In this document: in pieces, positions 1-8,102 of the stretch
How the letters are laid out: each line of letters begins with the position of its first letter
Position numbering within the stretch: position 1 is the stretch's first letter
DNA from: FEN-1191 sp036490715
GTDB taxonomy: Bacteria; Pseudomonadota; Gammaproteobacteria; Steroidobacterales; Steroidobacteraceae
NCBI GenBank assembly: GCA_036490715.1
Contig: DASXDL010000026.1
Span: 124,001 to 188,000, forward strand
Length of the DNA stretch: 64,000 nt
Direction: 5' to 3'
Program-made: the position numbers and the translations under genes
Notes under the pieces: model-generated
Told to the model about the DNA's origin: nothing
Databases searched by the model: none
What the model saw: the letters and a program-made list of their open reading frames with translations, nothing else

Positions 1-409
1 CGTGAAACCACACCGGAATGCCCAGCCGTGTCTTTTCCATCGCGAAGTGCTGAATGGCGTTAACCAGCTGCACGGTGGCACGCGGGTCGCGCCCATGCGC
101 CACGCGCGGGGATACCGCGCCACGTCGGTCCTGGGGTCGGGCAAAGCCGCCGAAACTGTTGGGGTAGCGCACAGCGGCCTTAACCGGATCAAACTGCATG
201 TTCTGGTCGAACACTTCGACCTTGTCCTGCCAGACACACTGCATCTGCGCGACCTTCTCTTCCAGGGTCATGCGCGCCAGCAGATCCTCAACTCGGGCAC
301 TAACGCTGGCCGTCGGGTCCTTGTAGAGAGGGGTCGACGCGGCCGGCAGTGCCGTTGGCATCAGCACGGCCATCATCGCGACGCTCGCGATGAGTCTGGT
401 GATGCTCAA
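1..409 (-). CDS. Glycoside hydrolase family 3 N-terminus, beta-xylosidase/beta-glucosidase-like (partial, runs off window)
   Basis: Only the first ~136 residues are inside the window. A likely signal peptide (MSITRLIASVAMMAVLM, ending near PAA) is followed by the typical GH3 opening: a YKDP segment, then RVEDLLARMTLEEKVAQMQ, and later RLGIPVWFH just before the edge. The start is taken as TTG at 409 because GAGGGGGA lies about 6 nt upstream; ATGs at 376 and 373 are alternatives that would shorten the signal peptide. It lies 12 nt after xylA, as last visible gene of the xylose operon. This suggests a periplasmic or secreted enzyme releasing xylose from xylo-oligosaccharides. Substrate is inferred from the neighbours; the catalytic part is not visible. 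Confidence 0.85.
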   Translation of the reverse strand, partial: MSITRLIASVAMMAVLMPTALPAASTPLYKDPTASVSARVEDLLARMTLEEKVAQMQCVWQDKVEVFDQNMQFDPVKAAVRYPNSFGGFARPQDRRGAVSPRVAHGRDPRATVQLVNAIQHFAMEKTRLGIPVWFH

Positions 410-421
410 TCTAATTCCCCC

Positions 422-1738
422 TCAGTACTTGCTATGTCGAGCAATGATACTTTCGGCAAGTTCCTGCCGCCCCGAGCGCGGTGCGGGATCCAGGCCCTTT
501 TCGGTGGCCACATCCGCCAGACTGGCCAGGTTCAACTTGCCACTGGTGATCCGCTGGCCCAGCTCACCGCTCCAGCCCTGATAGCGCTCCTGCCGCAGAC
601 GTTCCAGCTTGCCCTCGGTCACCACGTCAGCGGCCGCCAGCAGCGCGCGCGCGATCGTATCGATGCCACCGATGTGCGCCAGATACAGATCGGAAGGCTC
701 GACCGACTGGCGACGTAGTTTGGCGTCGAAGTTGAATCCGCCGGTCACAAAACCCTTGTCCTCCACCAGCTGCACCAGCGCTGGCACCAGTTCCTGGGCA
801 TTGTTGGGGAACTGGTCGGTGTCCCAGCCGTTGCGCGGATCGCCGCGATTGATGTCGATCGAGCCAAAGATTCCGTAGGCACGCGCCACGGCGATCTCGT
901 GTTCGAAGTCCAATCCTGCCAGCGTGGCATGATTGACTTCGATGTTGACCTTAACCTCCTTGGTCAGACCGTAGCGCTCCAGAAACGCGAATACGGCGGC
1001 TACGTCGTGATCGTACTGATGCTTGGTCGGCTCGAACGGCTTCGGCTCAATCAGAATCGTGCCCTTGAAGCCGATCTTGTGCTTGTGCTCGATCACCATC
1101 GACAGGAAGCGGGCATACTGCTCTAGCTCGCGCTTGAGCTGCGTATTGAGCAGCGAGTCGTAGCCCTCGCGGCCGCCCCACAGCACGTAGTTCTCGCCGC
1201 CGAGCCGATGCGTGGCCTCGATGCAGCAGCGCACTTGCGCGGCCGCCCAGGCAAACACCTCCGGGTCCGGACTGGTAGCAGCGCCGCCGGCGTAGCGCGG
1301 ATGACTGAACAGATTGGCCGTGCCCCACAGCAGCTTGACGCCGGTGGCGGCCATCTTCTCGGCCATCTTGGCCTCGATGGTGCGCAGATTACGGTCGTGC
1401 TCTTTGAGCGAGGCGGCCGCAGCCATCGCATCAATGTCGTGAAAAGTGAAGTAGCGCACGCCCAGGCGCGCGAAGAAATCGAATGCCGCCTCGAGTTTCG
1501 TGTCCGCCATGGCTTGGGTGACAGGCATGCCCAGCCACGGACGCGGTAGCGTGCCGCCACCGAAGATGTCGTGGCCTGGCCAGTTGAACGAGTGCCAGTA
1601 GCACACCGCCACCTTCAGCCAGTCTTCCATCCGCTGGTCGAGAACCATGCGGTCTTTGTCGTACACGCGATAGGCGTACTCGGTATTGGCGTTGGCGCCC
1701 TGGAAGCGGACCGGTTCAACGCTCGAGAACAGAGTCAT
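422..1738 (-). CDS. xylA: Xylose isomerase
   Basis: Cytoplasmic isomerase converting D-xylose to D-xylulose. The 438-residue length matches proteobacterial XylA (about 440). Catalytic His is in FTFHDID (around residue 100). Metal ligands are recognisable in LIEPKP (E231), NIEVNH (E267, H270) and DINRGDPRNGWDTDQF (D295, D306, D308). The reading frame is open upstream to 1867, but ATG at 1738 gives the family start (MTLFSSVEPV) and overlaps the xylB stop by 4 nt (ATGA), which indicates translational coupling. It sits between xylB and the GH3 gene on the minus strand. Confidence 0.97.
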   Translation of the reverse strand: MTLFSSVEPVRFQGANANTEYAYRVYDKDRMVLDQRMEDWLKVAVCYWHSFNWPGHDIFGGGTLPRPWLGMPVTQAMADTKLEAAFDFFARLGVRYFTFHDIDAMAAAASLKEHDRNLRTIEAKMAEKMAATGVKLLWGTANLFSHPRYAGGAATSPDPEVFAWAAAQVRCCIEATHRLGGENYVLWGGREGYDSLLNTQLKRELEQYARFLSMVIEHKHKIGFKGTILIEPKPFEPTKHQYDHDVAAVFAFLERYGLTKEVKVNIEVNHATLAGLDFEHEIAVARAYGIFGSIDINRGDPRNGWDTDQFPNNAQELVPALVQLVEDKGFVTGGFNFDAKLRRQSVEPSDLYLAHIGGIDTIARALLAAADVVTEGKLERLRQERYQGWSGELGQRITSGKLNLASLADVATEKGLDPAPRSGRQELAESIIARHSKY

Positions 1739-3195
1739 GCTGAGAACTCCACGAAAGATTTCTTGAGATCCTGATACAGGCGCCCGAACAGCCGGCGACG
1801 CCCGGCCAGCAGCGCCGCCAGTGCCGCGTCCGGTTCGACCACGCGCAGCAGCGGTGGCACCACGCACACGTCTTCCGGCCGCTCGCCGCCGAGCGCCAGG
1901 CGCGCCAGGCGCGCGGCTCCGAGCGCCGCCCCCACCTCGCCGCCCTGCCGATAACTGAGCGGTCGATTGAGGGCGGCGGCCAGCAGCTGCCCCCAGTACG
2001 GCAGACGCGCGCCGCCCCCGGTGACGCTGATATCGCCGATGCTGCCGCCCTTTTCGAGCAGCACGTCCAGTCCATCGGCGAATGCCAGCGCGACCCCTTC
2101 GAGTACCGCGCCGGTGAGATCCGCGGTGGTGGTGTCGGCGCTGATGCCGAAGAACACCCCGCGCGCATTTGGATCGTTGTGAGGGGTGCGCTCGCCGGAC
2201 AGATACGGGAGAAAATAGGGCGCCTGGCGGCTCAGACCGCGCGCCTGCGCGGCCTCCACCAGTCGCGGCAAATCTGACTGGCCGCTGATCTGCGCCACCC
2301 AGTCGAGCGCGCTGGCGGCGCTAAGCATGACCGACATCTGGTGCCAGCGATTGGGCAGACAGTGACAGAAGGCGTGTGCACCGCGCTCAGGATTCGGACG
2401 GAAGCGATCGGTCACGACGAACAGCACCCCGGAAGTACCGAGCGACAAGAACGCCTGGCCCGGCGACACCACACCCAGTCCGGCCGCGCTGGCGGCGTTG
2501 TCGCCGCCGCCGCCGGCGACCACCACCTTCGGCAACTGTAGTTCCTCGGCCGCGCCGGCCCGCACCGAACCTGACGGGCTCGGCCCTTCGACCAGCCGCG
2601 GCATGTGCGCACGAGTGAGCGCGGTCGCCGCCAGCAGCGCGTCCGACCAGTCGCGCTGTCCGACATTCATCCAGGCGGTGCCGGCGGCATCCGACATGTC
2701 GCTGACTTTTTCGCCGGTGAGCTTCAGCCGCACGTAGTCCTTGGGCAACAGCACGCTGGCGGTGCGGCGGAAGATCTCCGGCTCGTGCCGCGACACCCAA
2801 AGCAGTTTCGGAGCAGTAAAGCCCGGCATCATGATGTTGCCGGTAATCGAGCGCGCCTCAGGCTCACGGCGTTCCAGATCGACGCATTCGGCCGCCGAGC
2901 GCCCGTCGTTCCACAGGATTGCCGGTCGCAGCGGTCGATCATGCTGATCGAGTAGCGTCGCCCCGTGCATCTGACCGCTCAGACCCACGGCCCGCACGGC
3001 CGCACGCGCCGCGGCGGGTAGCGATCCCACCGCGGTGCGGGTCGCCCGCCACCAGCTGTCAGGATCCTGCTCTGAGAATCCCGGTTCCGGACGTTTGACC
3101 TCGAGCGCATCCGAAGCCTGCGCCACGATCGCACCGCTCTGGTCGGTCAGCACAGCCTTGACGCTCGAAGTGCCGATGTCGATGCCCAGGTACAT
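1735..3195 (-). CDS. xylB: Xylulokinase (FGGY family)
   Basis: Phosphorylates D-xylulose to xylulose 5-phosphate, feeding the pentose phosphate pathway. The 486-residue protein opens with the FGGY phosphate-binding stretch YLGIDIGTSSVKAV, has the substrate loop GLSGQMHGA (71-79), LWNDGR (94-99), and the catalytic-Asp motif GGGGDNAA (D232). The C-terminal ATPase lobe shows VTGGGARLPYW. Its ATG at 3195 directly abuts the stop of the mutarotase gene (3196) and its stop overlaps the xylA start, so it is the middle gene of a coupled operon. A ribulokinase or other FGGY kinase is unlikely next to xylA. Confidence 0.96.
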   Translation of the reverse strand: MYLGIDIGTSSVKAVLTDQSGAIVAQASDALEVKRPEPGFSEQDPDSWWRATRTAVGSLPAAARAAVRAVGLSGQMHGATLLDQHDRPLRPAILWNDGRSAAECVDLERREPEARSITGNIMMPGFTAPKLLWVSRHEPEIFRRTASVLLPKDYVRLKLTGEKVSDMSDAAGTAWMNVGQRDWSDALLAATALTRAHMPRLVEGPSPSGSVRAGAAEELQLPKVVVAGGGGDNAASAAGLGVVSPGQAFLSLGTSGVLFVVTDRFRPNPERGAHAFCHCLPNRWHQMSVMLSAASALDWVAQISGQSDLPRLVEAAQARGLSRQAPYFLPYLSGERTPHNDPNARGVFFGISADTTTADLTGAVLEGVALAFADGLDVLLEKGGSIGDISVTGGGARLPYWGQLLAAALNRPLSYRQGGEVGAALGAARLARLALGGERPEDVCVVPPLLRVVEPDAALAALLAGRRRLFGRLYQDLKKSFVEFSA

Positions 3196-4059
3196 TCAGG
3201 TCGCTCTCACATCGAACCGCACCCGAATCGCAAAACGCTGGCCCGGTGCCACGACGGTCGCCGCGCCGTCGCCCCGGCCCAGTGCGCCGCTCATCGCGCT
3301 CTGCGGCTCGACGCAGAAGAAGTCGCGATCGGTCGACGCGTAGATCTGCAGGTGGCTACAGCCGCTGGCCTGCAGCGTGACGGTGCGATCCGGCCAGCGC
3401 AGGCTGGCGATGCCATTCCATCCGGAAAAGCAGTGGTCCAGCGGCACCGAGCCGACCGGCCGCGCCGAATCGAACGCCCACGCCGCCGGTGTCGGGCGTT
3501 CTTCGACCGGCAGCGCCGCAGCGTCGGTCATCCAGACGCGCGGCAGCTGCGCCTGCAGCTGCGCGTGGGCCGCCTCGCGGAAATATGGATGCAATCCCAA
3601 CATGGCCGGCATCGGTTCGGCGCTCAGATTTCGAACGGCCAGCTGTACCTCGAGAGCGTCCTGCTGAAGCTCGAAGATCTGCTCGCACCGGTAACGCCAC
3701 GGCCATTCGTCTGCGGCGCCCTCGAACTGCAGTCGCGCGCGTGACTCCGACGCCTCCACCAGTGACCAGGGCACGCGCCATCCATGACCGTGCAAAGGAT
3801 GCGGGTCGGCGCTCCAATTGCGCGCCAGTTGTACCGCGTGCTCACCGAAGCTGAAGCGGCCGCCGGCGACGCGATTGACGAATGGCACCATCGGAAAGCA
3901 CGCCGTGTCGAACGGATCGTCGCCGTCCGCGGCGGCCGTCGGCCGAAATATCGCGCGCTCGCGCCATTGGAAATCGCGGATCGCCCCGCCGCGCCGCGGA
4001 TCAAGCGTGAGCCGCGTTCCATCGCAGAGCAGCTCAACATAGTCCTCATGGTTCCTCAC
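3196..4059 (-). CDS. Aldose 1-epimerase (mutarotase) family protein
   Basis: A 287-residue GalM/aldose-epimerase-fold protein expected to interconvert alpha and beta anomers of an aldose, here presumably xylose, in the cytoplasm. Family landmarks are the substrate His in HPLHGHGWR, the second His in MLGLHPYF and the acidic DHCFSGW segment. No signal peptide is present. It begins with GTG at 4059, 21 nt after the sugar-porter stop, and ends flush against xylB. The sub-family (GalM, or the YeaD/hexose-6-phosphate type) cannot be decided by eye; the xylose role rests on operon position. Confidence 0.88.
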   Translation of the reverse strand: MRNHEDYVELLCDGTRLTLDPRRGGAIRDFQWRERAIFRPTAAADGDDPFDTACFPMVPFVNRVAGGRFSFGEHAVQLARNWSADPHPLHGHGWRVPWSLVEASESRARLQFEGAADEWPWRYRCEQIFELQQDALEVQLAVRNLSAEPMPAMLGLHPYFREAAHAQLQAQLPRVWMTDAAALPVEERPTPAAWAFDSARPVGSVPLDHCFSGWNGIASLRWPDRTVTLQASGCSHLQIYASTDRDFFCVEPQSAMSGALGRGDGAATVVAPGQRFAIRVRFDVRAT

Positions 4060-4080
4060 GCCTGCGAGTAATTGGCGCCA

Positions 4081-5553
4081 TCAGCCCGGGGCCGACGGCT
4101 GCGCGCGCGCGGTCGCAGCGGGCGCGCCGCGCAACCACAGATTCTGAATCTCCTCCAGCGTGCGCTGCTTGGTCTCCGGCACGAAGAAGTACACGAATGC
4201 TGCTGCTAGGAAGCTCATCACGCCGTAGATCCAGTAGGGCAGCCCGTGATTGAACATCGCATTGAGGGCGGAATTGCCGATCAGGATCTTGAACGTCCAG
4301 GACACGAACAGATTGGCAATCCACTGCGCCGCCACCGCGATCGCCATCGCACGATTTTTGATCGAGTTTGGAAACATCTCTGACAGCATTACCCAGGTCA
4401 CCGGCCCCCACGACAGCGCAAAGCCGGCGATATAGGCGATCGCGGCGATCAGAGGTCCGGTGCCCACGGCATTGGCCTGGAACTGGAATCCGAGCGTCAG
4501 CATCGCCACGCCCATGACCAGACCACCGATGATCAGCAGCGGCTTGCGCCCGAGCCCATCGACCGTGAGGATCGCGATCACGGTGAAGATGACGTTGGCC
4601 AGCCCGACGATCACCGTCTGCCACAGGGCCGAATCAGTTGATGCCCCGAGGTTCTGGAACATCAACGGCGCGTAGTACAGCACCGCGTTAATGCCGACGA
4701 ACTGCTGAAACACCGACAGCATGATGCCGGCCACGATCACCAGCGTGCCGAACGCGAACAAACTGGTGCCAGTAGCGTGCGTCGGCACCACCAAGGATTG
4801 TTGGATATCGCGGATGATCGTGCGCGCCTCGGCGTCACCGACCAGGCGAGTGAGCAGCGAATGGGCGCGCTCGGCGTGGCCCCTCATCACGTACCAGCGC
4901 GGTGTGTCGGGAACCAGTGTGAGCAGCACCAAAAACAGCAGCGCCGGAATTGCCTCCGACACCAGCATCAGGCGCCAGCCGGTGGAATGCAGCCACGCCT
5001 CATTGCCCTGCGCGGCGATCGCCCAGTTCACAAAGTAGACCAGCAGGATGCCGCCCACGATTGATAGCTGATTGAACGACACCAGCCGCCCGCGGATCTG
5101 ACTGGGCGCGATCTCGGCGATATAGAGCGGCGACAGCATCGAGGCGATGCCGATGCCGATGCCGCACAAAATACGATAGAGGATGAACGGCGTCAGCGCC
5201 CTGGGGCCCATGCTGCCGATGGAGCCGAGGCCGAATTCCGGATACGCCGAGCCGAGCGCCGACACCAGGAACAGCGCGCCGGCAATCAGCATGCCGCCCT
5301 TGCGACCAAAGGCAGTGGCGACCCAGCCGGCCACGAACGCCCCGATGATGCAGCCGAACAGCGCGCTCGACACGGTCCAGCCCGACAGGCTGCTGCGCGC
5401 GGTCTCGGACAGGTGCTGCGGGTCAATGAAATTCGCGTCAATCGAGCTGACCGCGCCAGAAATCACGGCGGTGTCGTAACCAAAAAGCAGCCCGCCCAAG
5501 GTTGCGACAAATGTCAGGCCGATCACCAGCGATGAACTGCTGCGCGTCATCAT
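4081..5553 (-). CDS. Sugar porter family MFS transporter (xylose:H+ symporter-like)
   Basis: Twelve-helix inner-membrane symporter of the sugar porter family, about 490 residues. Family signatures seen: GGLLFGYDTAVISGA in TM1, GRKGG after TM2, RILCGIGIGIAS plus SPLYIAEIAPSQIRGRL in the N half, QQFVGINAVLYYAP in TM7, DGLGRKPLL, and the C-terminal PETKQRTLEEI. The longer open frame (to 5697) is rejected; ATG at 5553 or the tandem ATG at 5550 follow a GGGGG Shine-Dalgarno-like run. It is the first gene of the xyl operon, and the 144-bp leader carries a 14-bp palindrome inside a promoter-like element. Likely substrate D-xylose, inferred from context. Confidence 0.92.
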   Translation of the reverse strand: MMTRSSSSLVIGLTFVATLGGLLFGYDTAVISGAVSSIDANFIDPQHLSETARSSLSGWTVSSALFGCIIGAFVAGWVATAFGRKGGMLIAGALFLVSALGSAYPEFGLGSIGSMGPRALTPFILYRILCGIGIGIASMLSPLYIAEIAPSQIRGRLVSFNQLSIVGGILLVYFVNWAIAAQGNEAWLHSTGWRLMLVSEAIPALLFLVLLTLVPDTPRWYVMRGHAERAHSLLTRLVGDAEARTIIRDIQQSLVVPTHATGTSLFAFGTLVIVAGIMLSVFQQFVGINAVLYYAPLMFQNLGASTDSALWQTVIVGLANVIFTVIAILTVDGLGRKPLLIIGGLVMGVAMLTLGFQFQANAVGTGPLIAAIAYIAGFALSWGPVTWVMLSEMFPNSIKNRAMAIAVAAQWIANLFVSWTFKILIGNSALNAMFNHGLPYWIYGVMSFLAAAFVYFFVPETKQRTLEEIQNLWLRGAPAATARAQPSAPG

Positions 5554-5635
5554 GTGCCCCCTACTGCCGCGACTGCGATGCACGCGAAGGCGCGTGTGGC
5601 TCTCCGTGGAGCTCATAGTATGCAGCCGCGGCGGC

Positions 5636-5665
5636 ATTCTACGTGTTAGCGCTATCAATTCGCAA
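5636..5665 (-). promoter_or_regulatory. Predicted sigma-70-like promoter of the xyl operon
   Basis: On the minus strand TTGCGA (complement of 5660-5665) is separated by 18 nt from TAGAAT (complement of 5636-5641), a reasonable -35/-10 pair about 85 nt before the sugar-porter start. The 14-bp operator-like palindrome lies wholly in the spacer, where a repressor would block RNA polymerase. Position and match are seen; promoter activity is inferred. Confidence 0.55.
5644..5657. promoter_or_regulatory. LacI-type operator palindrome (xyl-box-like)
   Basis: TGTTAGCGCTATCA is a near-perfect inverted repeat around a central CG, the usual geometry of LacI-family operators. The same sequence with one change recurs at 8073-8086 in front of the divergent esterase. 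It resembles, from memory, the xyl-box (TGGTAGCGCTAACA type) described for XylR in Xanthomonas. The adjacent LacI gene (5697-6734) is the obvious candidate regulator. Confidence 0.7.
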
Positions 5666-5696
5666 GGGCCTGAGCCGCCGGCACGACCGCGCCGCA

Positions 5697-6734
5697 CTAA
5701 ACCTTGGCGGAGGATTCCCGAACGACCAGCGAAAAATTAAGGAAGTGCTGCAGCGGCTCCAGCGTGCGTCCGGTGCTGCGAAGGCGAATCTCTTCCAGCA
5801 GTAGCTCGATCGCCTTGCGTGCCATCGCCGCCACGGGCTGGCGCACCGTGGTGAGCGCTGGCCAGATCGTGGTCGCGAGCGGCGTGTCGTCGAAGCCGAC
5901 GATGGTGAGGTCTTTGGGTACCTCGAGTTGACGTCGATGCGCCACCGCAACCGCGGCGGCAGCCATGTCATCGTTACTGGCGAATATGGCAGTCGGGTGT
6001 TCGGCCGCAGTGAACAGCTCTTCGGCCGCCAGCAGGCCCGAGCGATAGCTGAACGTGCCCTGCTTGATCCATTCGGAACGCGCCTCGATGCCGGCCTCCT
6101 TCAACGCCGCGACAAATCCGGCCTGGCGCTGCGCGCTCGCAGTCTGGTTGGCCGCACCGACAATGAAGCCGATGTCGCGGTGACCGAGCGACAGCAACAG
6201 GCGCGTCATCTCGGCCGCGGCCTCGAAATCGTTGATGCGCACCGACAGCCCCTCGCCGTCCGGCCGCCCCGTGGCTATCGAGATGAAAGGAATGCGCGCA
6301 CTGCGCAAGGCCTCGAGCGCCACCCGCGAGTCCGACAGCGGCGGCGGCAACAGGATGCCGTCGACGCCGTCGCGCAGCAGTTTCTCGATGACGCTGCGCT
6401 CGTTGCGGGTGCCGCACTTCTCCAGCAGGATCTGGCAACCGGCCTGGCTGCTCTGTTCCAGCACGCCGACCAGCAGCTCGTTCAGGTACGCGGCGCTCGG
6501 ATTGCTGTAGAGCAAACCGATATGCACGGTGGAGGCCCGTGCCAGATTGCGGGCTGCCTGGTTAGGTGAATACCCAAGTTCCTTGATCGCAGCCTGCACA
6601 CGCTGCCGCATGTCGGGCTTGACGTTGGCGTCACCATTCAGAACGCGCGACACCGTCATCGGCGAAACACCGACGTGCTTCGCGACCTCGTGCATGGTGA
6701 CTGCGTTACGGCGCCTTCGAGGCGTTCTCTTCAC
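5697..6734 (-). CDS. LacI family transcriptional regulator (probable XylR-type repressor)
   Basis: A 345-residue LacI/GalR repressor: N-terminal helix-turn-helix and hinge (VTMHEVAKHVGVSPMTVSRV at about 12-31, then LGYSPNQAARNLA), followed by a periplasmic-binding-protein-like sugar sensor domain (HIGLLYSNPSAAYLNELL, DGILLPPPLSD, IVGFDDTPLATTIWPALTTV). The start is GTG at 6734 with GAGGGA six nt upstream. It is encoded between the ROK regulator and the xyl operon on the same strand. It probably binds the two TGNTAGCGCTATCA palindromes and is released by xylose or a xylo-oligosaccharide; the ligand is inference. Confidence 0.92.
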   Translation of the reverse strand: MKRTPRRRRNAVTMHEVAKHVGVSPMTVSRVLNGDANVKPDMRQRVQAAIKELGYSPNQAARNLARASTVHIGLLYSNPSAAYLNELLVGVLEQSSQAGCQILLEKCGTRNERSVIEKLLRDGVDGILLPPPLSDSRVALEALRSARIPFISIATGRPDGEGLSVRINDFEAAAEMTRLLLSLGHRDIGFIVGAANQTASAQRQAGFVAALKEAGIEARSEWIKQGTFSYRSGLLAAEELFTAAEHPTAIFASNDDMAAAAVAVAHRRQLEVPKDLTIVGFDDTPLATTIWPALTTVRQPVAAMARKAIELLLEEIRLRSTGRTLEPLQHFLNFSLVVRESSAKV

Positions 6735-6807
6735 TGCTTCCCTCTGCAGTTGCCGCCGCGCTCATTGTATCAAATCGCACTAGCGAGTCCGACGCGGTGG
6801 CGTTGTC

Positions 6808-8034
6808 TCATTCGTCACCGGCATTGTTCATCAGCGCAAACCGGGTCGGCAGAAAGCGCTCGCTGAATGGCAGTATCGCCGCTCCTACCGCCGGGGCATC
6901 GTCCGACATCGCAGCGCGACAAACCGGCGCGACCCAGGGAATACGGCCGGCGTGCACACTCATACGATCATTCAGTCGGCCAACCAAGCGCTCCACCAGC
7001 AGCGAGGGCAGCCGTCCGCCGATCAGAATCGCCTCCGGATTGATCAGGCAGTTGATGCGCACCAGCGTGTCTTCCAGGGCTGCGGCGGAGGTCTCGATCC
7101 ACGCATCGACGATGCGCATTGTCGGTTCATCGAGCTGCAGCAAGCCGCGCGGCGAGGACAGCCGGTGCCCTTCGGCGGCGAGATTTTCGTACAACGCCGA
7201 CAGCGACACAATCTTCTGCAACTGACGCGTCTGCCCGGCCGCATCGCGACGTTGCAGCAGACCCAATTCGCCGCTGCGTCCGGCCGCACCACGGTAATAG
7301 TGGCCGTCGATCACCAACCCACCACCCAATGCGGCGGTAATCAGCACATAAAAGAAGCTCTGGTACTGCTGCCCCAGACCGAACTGCATCTCGCCCATCG
7401 CAGCCGCCGCTGCATCGTTTTCGACCAGGATCGGTACCGGCAGCGTCGCCGACAGCAATTCTCCCAGCTCGACCGAAGCCCAGCCGGCATATTCGGCCGG
7501 TTGCTCGGGCAGACCGGCCCGCTGGATGTCATCCGGAAACGCCACGCCGATCCCCACCAGCTTGGCTGGATCGACGTGCGCGTGCGCCAGCAGCGGCGCG
7601 GCCGTGCGGCGAAAAAAGGTCTGCACCGTTTCTGGCATCGCGAAGCGGATTTCGCGCGATGAGCGCGCGCGCACTCGGCCGGTAAAATCGACCACCACCA
7701 GCGTGATGTGATCACGGTCGATGTTCAGCCCCATCGAATAGCAACAGTCCGCATTGACCACCAGCTTGGTCGCGGGCTGACCGCGCGAGCCACGGGTGGT
7801 GCCGGCCTCGAGGATCAGCCGGTACTTGAGCAACCGTCGGGTAATATTGGCGATCGCGGCAGTGGTCAGTCCGGTCGTCAGCGCCAGGTCGGCGCGTGCC
7901 ACCGGACCGCGCACGCGAATCGCATGCAGCGTTACGCGCTGGTTGTGATCGCCGGCGCGCTCCAGATTGGTTCCGGAGAGATTGCGCCCGGTGAGTGCTA
8001 CTGGTGGCAGATCTACCTTCATTGCGCGACTCAT
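6808..8034 (-). CDS. ROK family transcriptional regulator
   Basis: 408 residues: an N-terminal winged helix (NQRVTLHAIRVRGPVARADLALTTGLTTAAIANITRRLL, about 31-69) and a C-terminal ROK sugar-kinase-like fold (VENDAAAAAMGE; AALGGGLVIDGHYYRGAAGRSGELGLL). The Cys-rich zinc motif (CxCGxxGC) that normally follows the ROK signature is absent; that position reads LQRRDAAGQTRQ, so the protein may lack structural zinc. ROK repressors such as Bacillus XylR sense xylose or glucose, which fits the location, but the ligand is unknown. Encoded 73 nt upstream of the LacI gene on the same strand and divergent from the esterase across a 68-bp region with a palindrome. Confidence 0.88.
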   Translation of the reverse strand: MSRAMKVDLPPVALTGRNLSGTNLERAGDHNQRVTLHAIRVRGPVARADLALTTGLTTAAIANITRRLLKYRLILEAGTTRGSRGQPATKLVVNADCCYSMGLNIDRDHITLVVVDFTGRVRARSSREIRFAMPETVQTFFRRTAAPLLAHAHVDPAKLVGIGVAFPDDIQRAGLPEQPAEYAGWASVELGELLSATLPVPILVENDAAAAAMGEMQFGLGQQYQSFFYVLITAALGGGLVIDGHYYRGAAGRSGELGLLQRRDAAGQTRQLQKIVSLSALYENLAAEGHRLSSPRGLLQLDEPTMRIVDAWIETSAAALEDTLVRINCLINPEAILIGGRLPSLLVERLVGRLNDRMSVHAGRIPWVAPVCRAAMSDDAPAVGAAILPFSERFLPTRFALMNNAGDE

Positions 8035-8072
8035 GACTCCGAGGGTATCGCGTCGGTGGCGTTCGACTTTGC

Positions 8073-8086
8073 TGGTAGCGCTATCA
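8073..8086. promoter_or_regulatory. Second LacI-type operator palindrome, in the ROK/esterase divergent promoter region
   Basis: TGGTAGCGCTATCA differs from the 5644-5657 site at one base. On the plus strand it lies between TTCGAC (8062-8067) and TAGGAT (8087-8092), a weak -35/-10 pair with a 19-nt spacer, just before the esterase start at 8103. A repressor bound here could control both the esterase and the divergent ROK gene. Confidence 0.65.
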
Positions 8087-8102
8087 TAGGATATGCCGTG
8101 TC

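Noticed and set aside
2..718. Plus-strand open frame at the window start
   Set aside because: It lies over the GH3 N-terminus and xylA, both with definite motifs on the minus strand.
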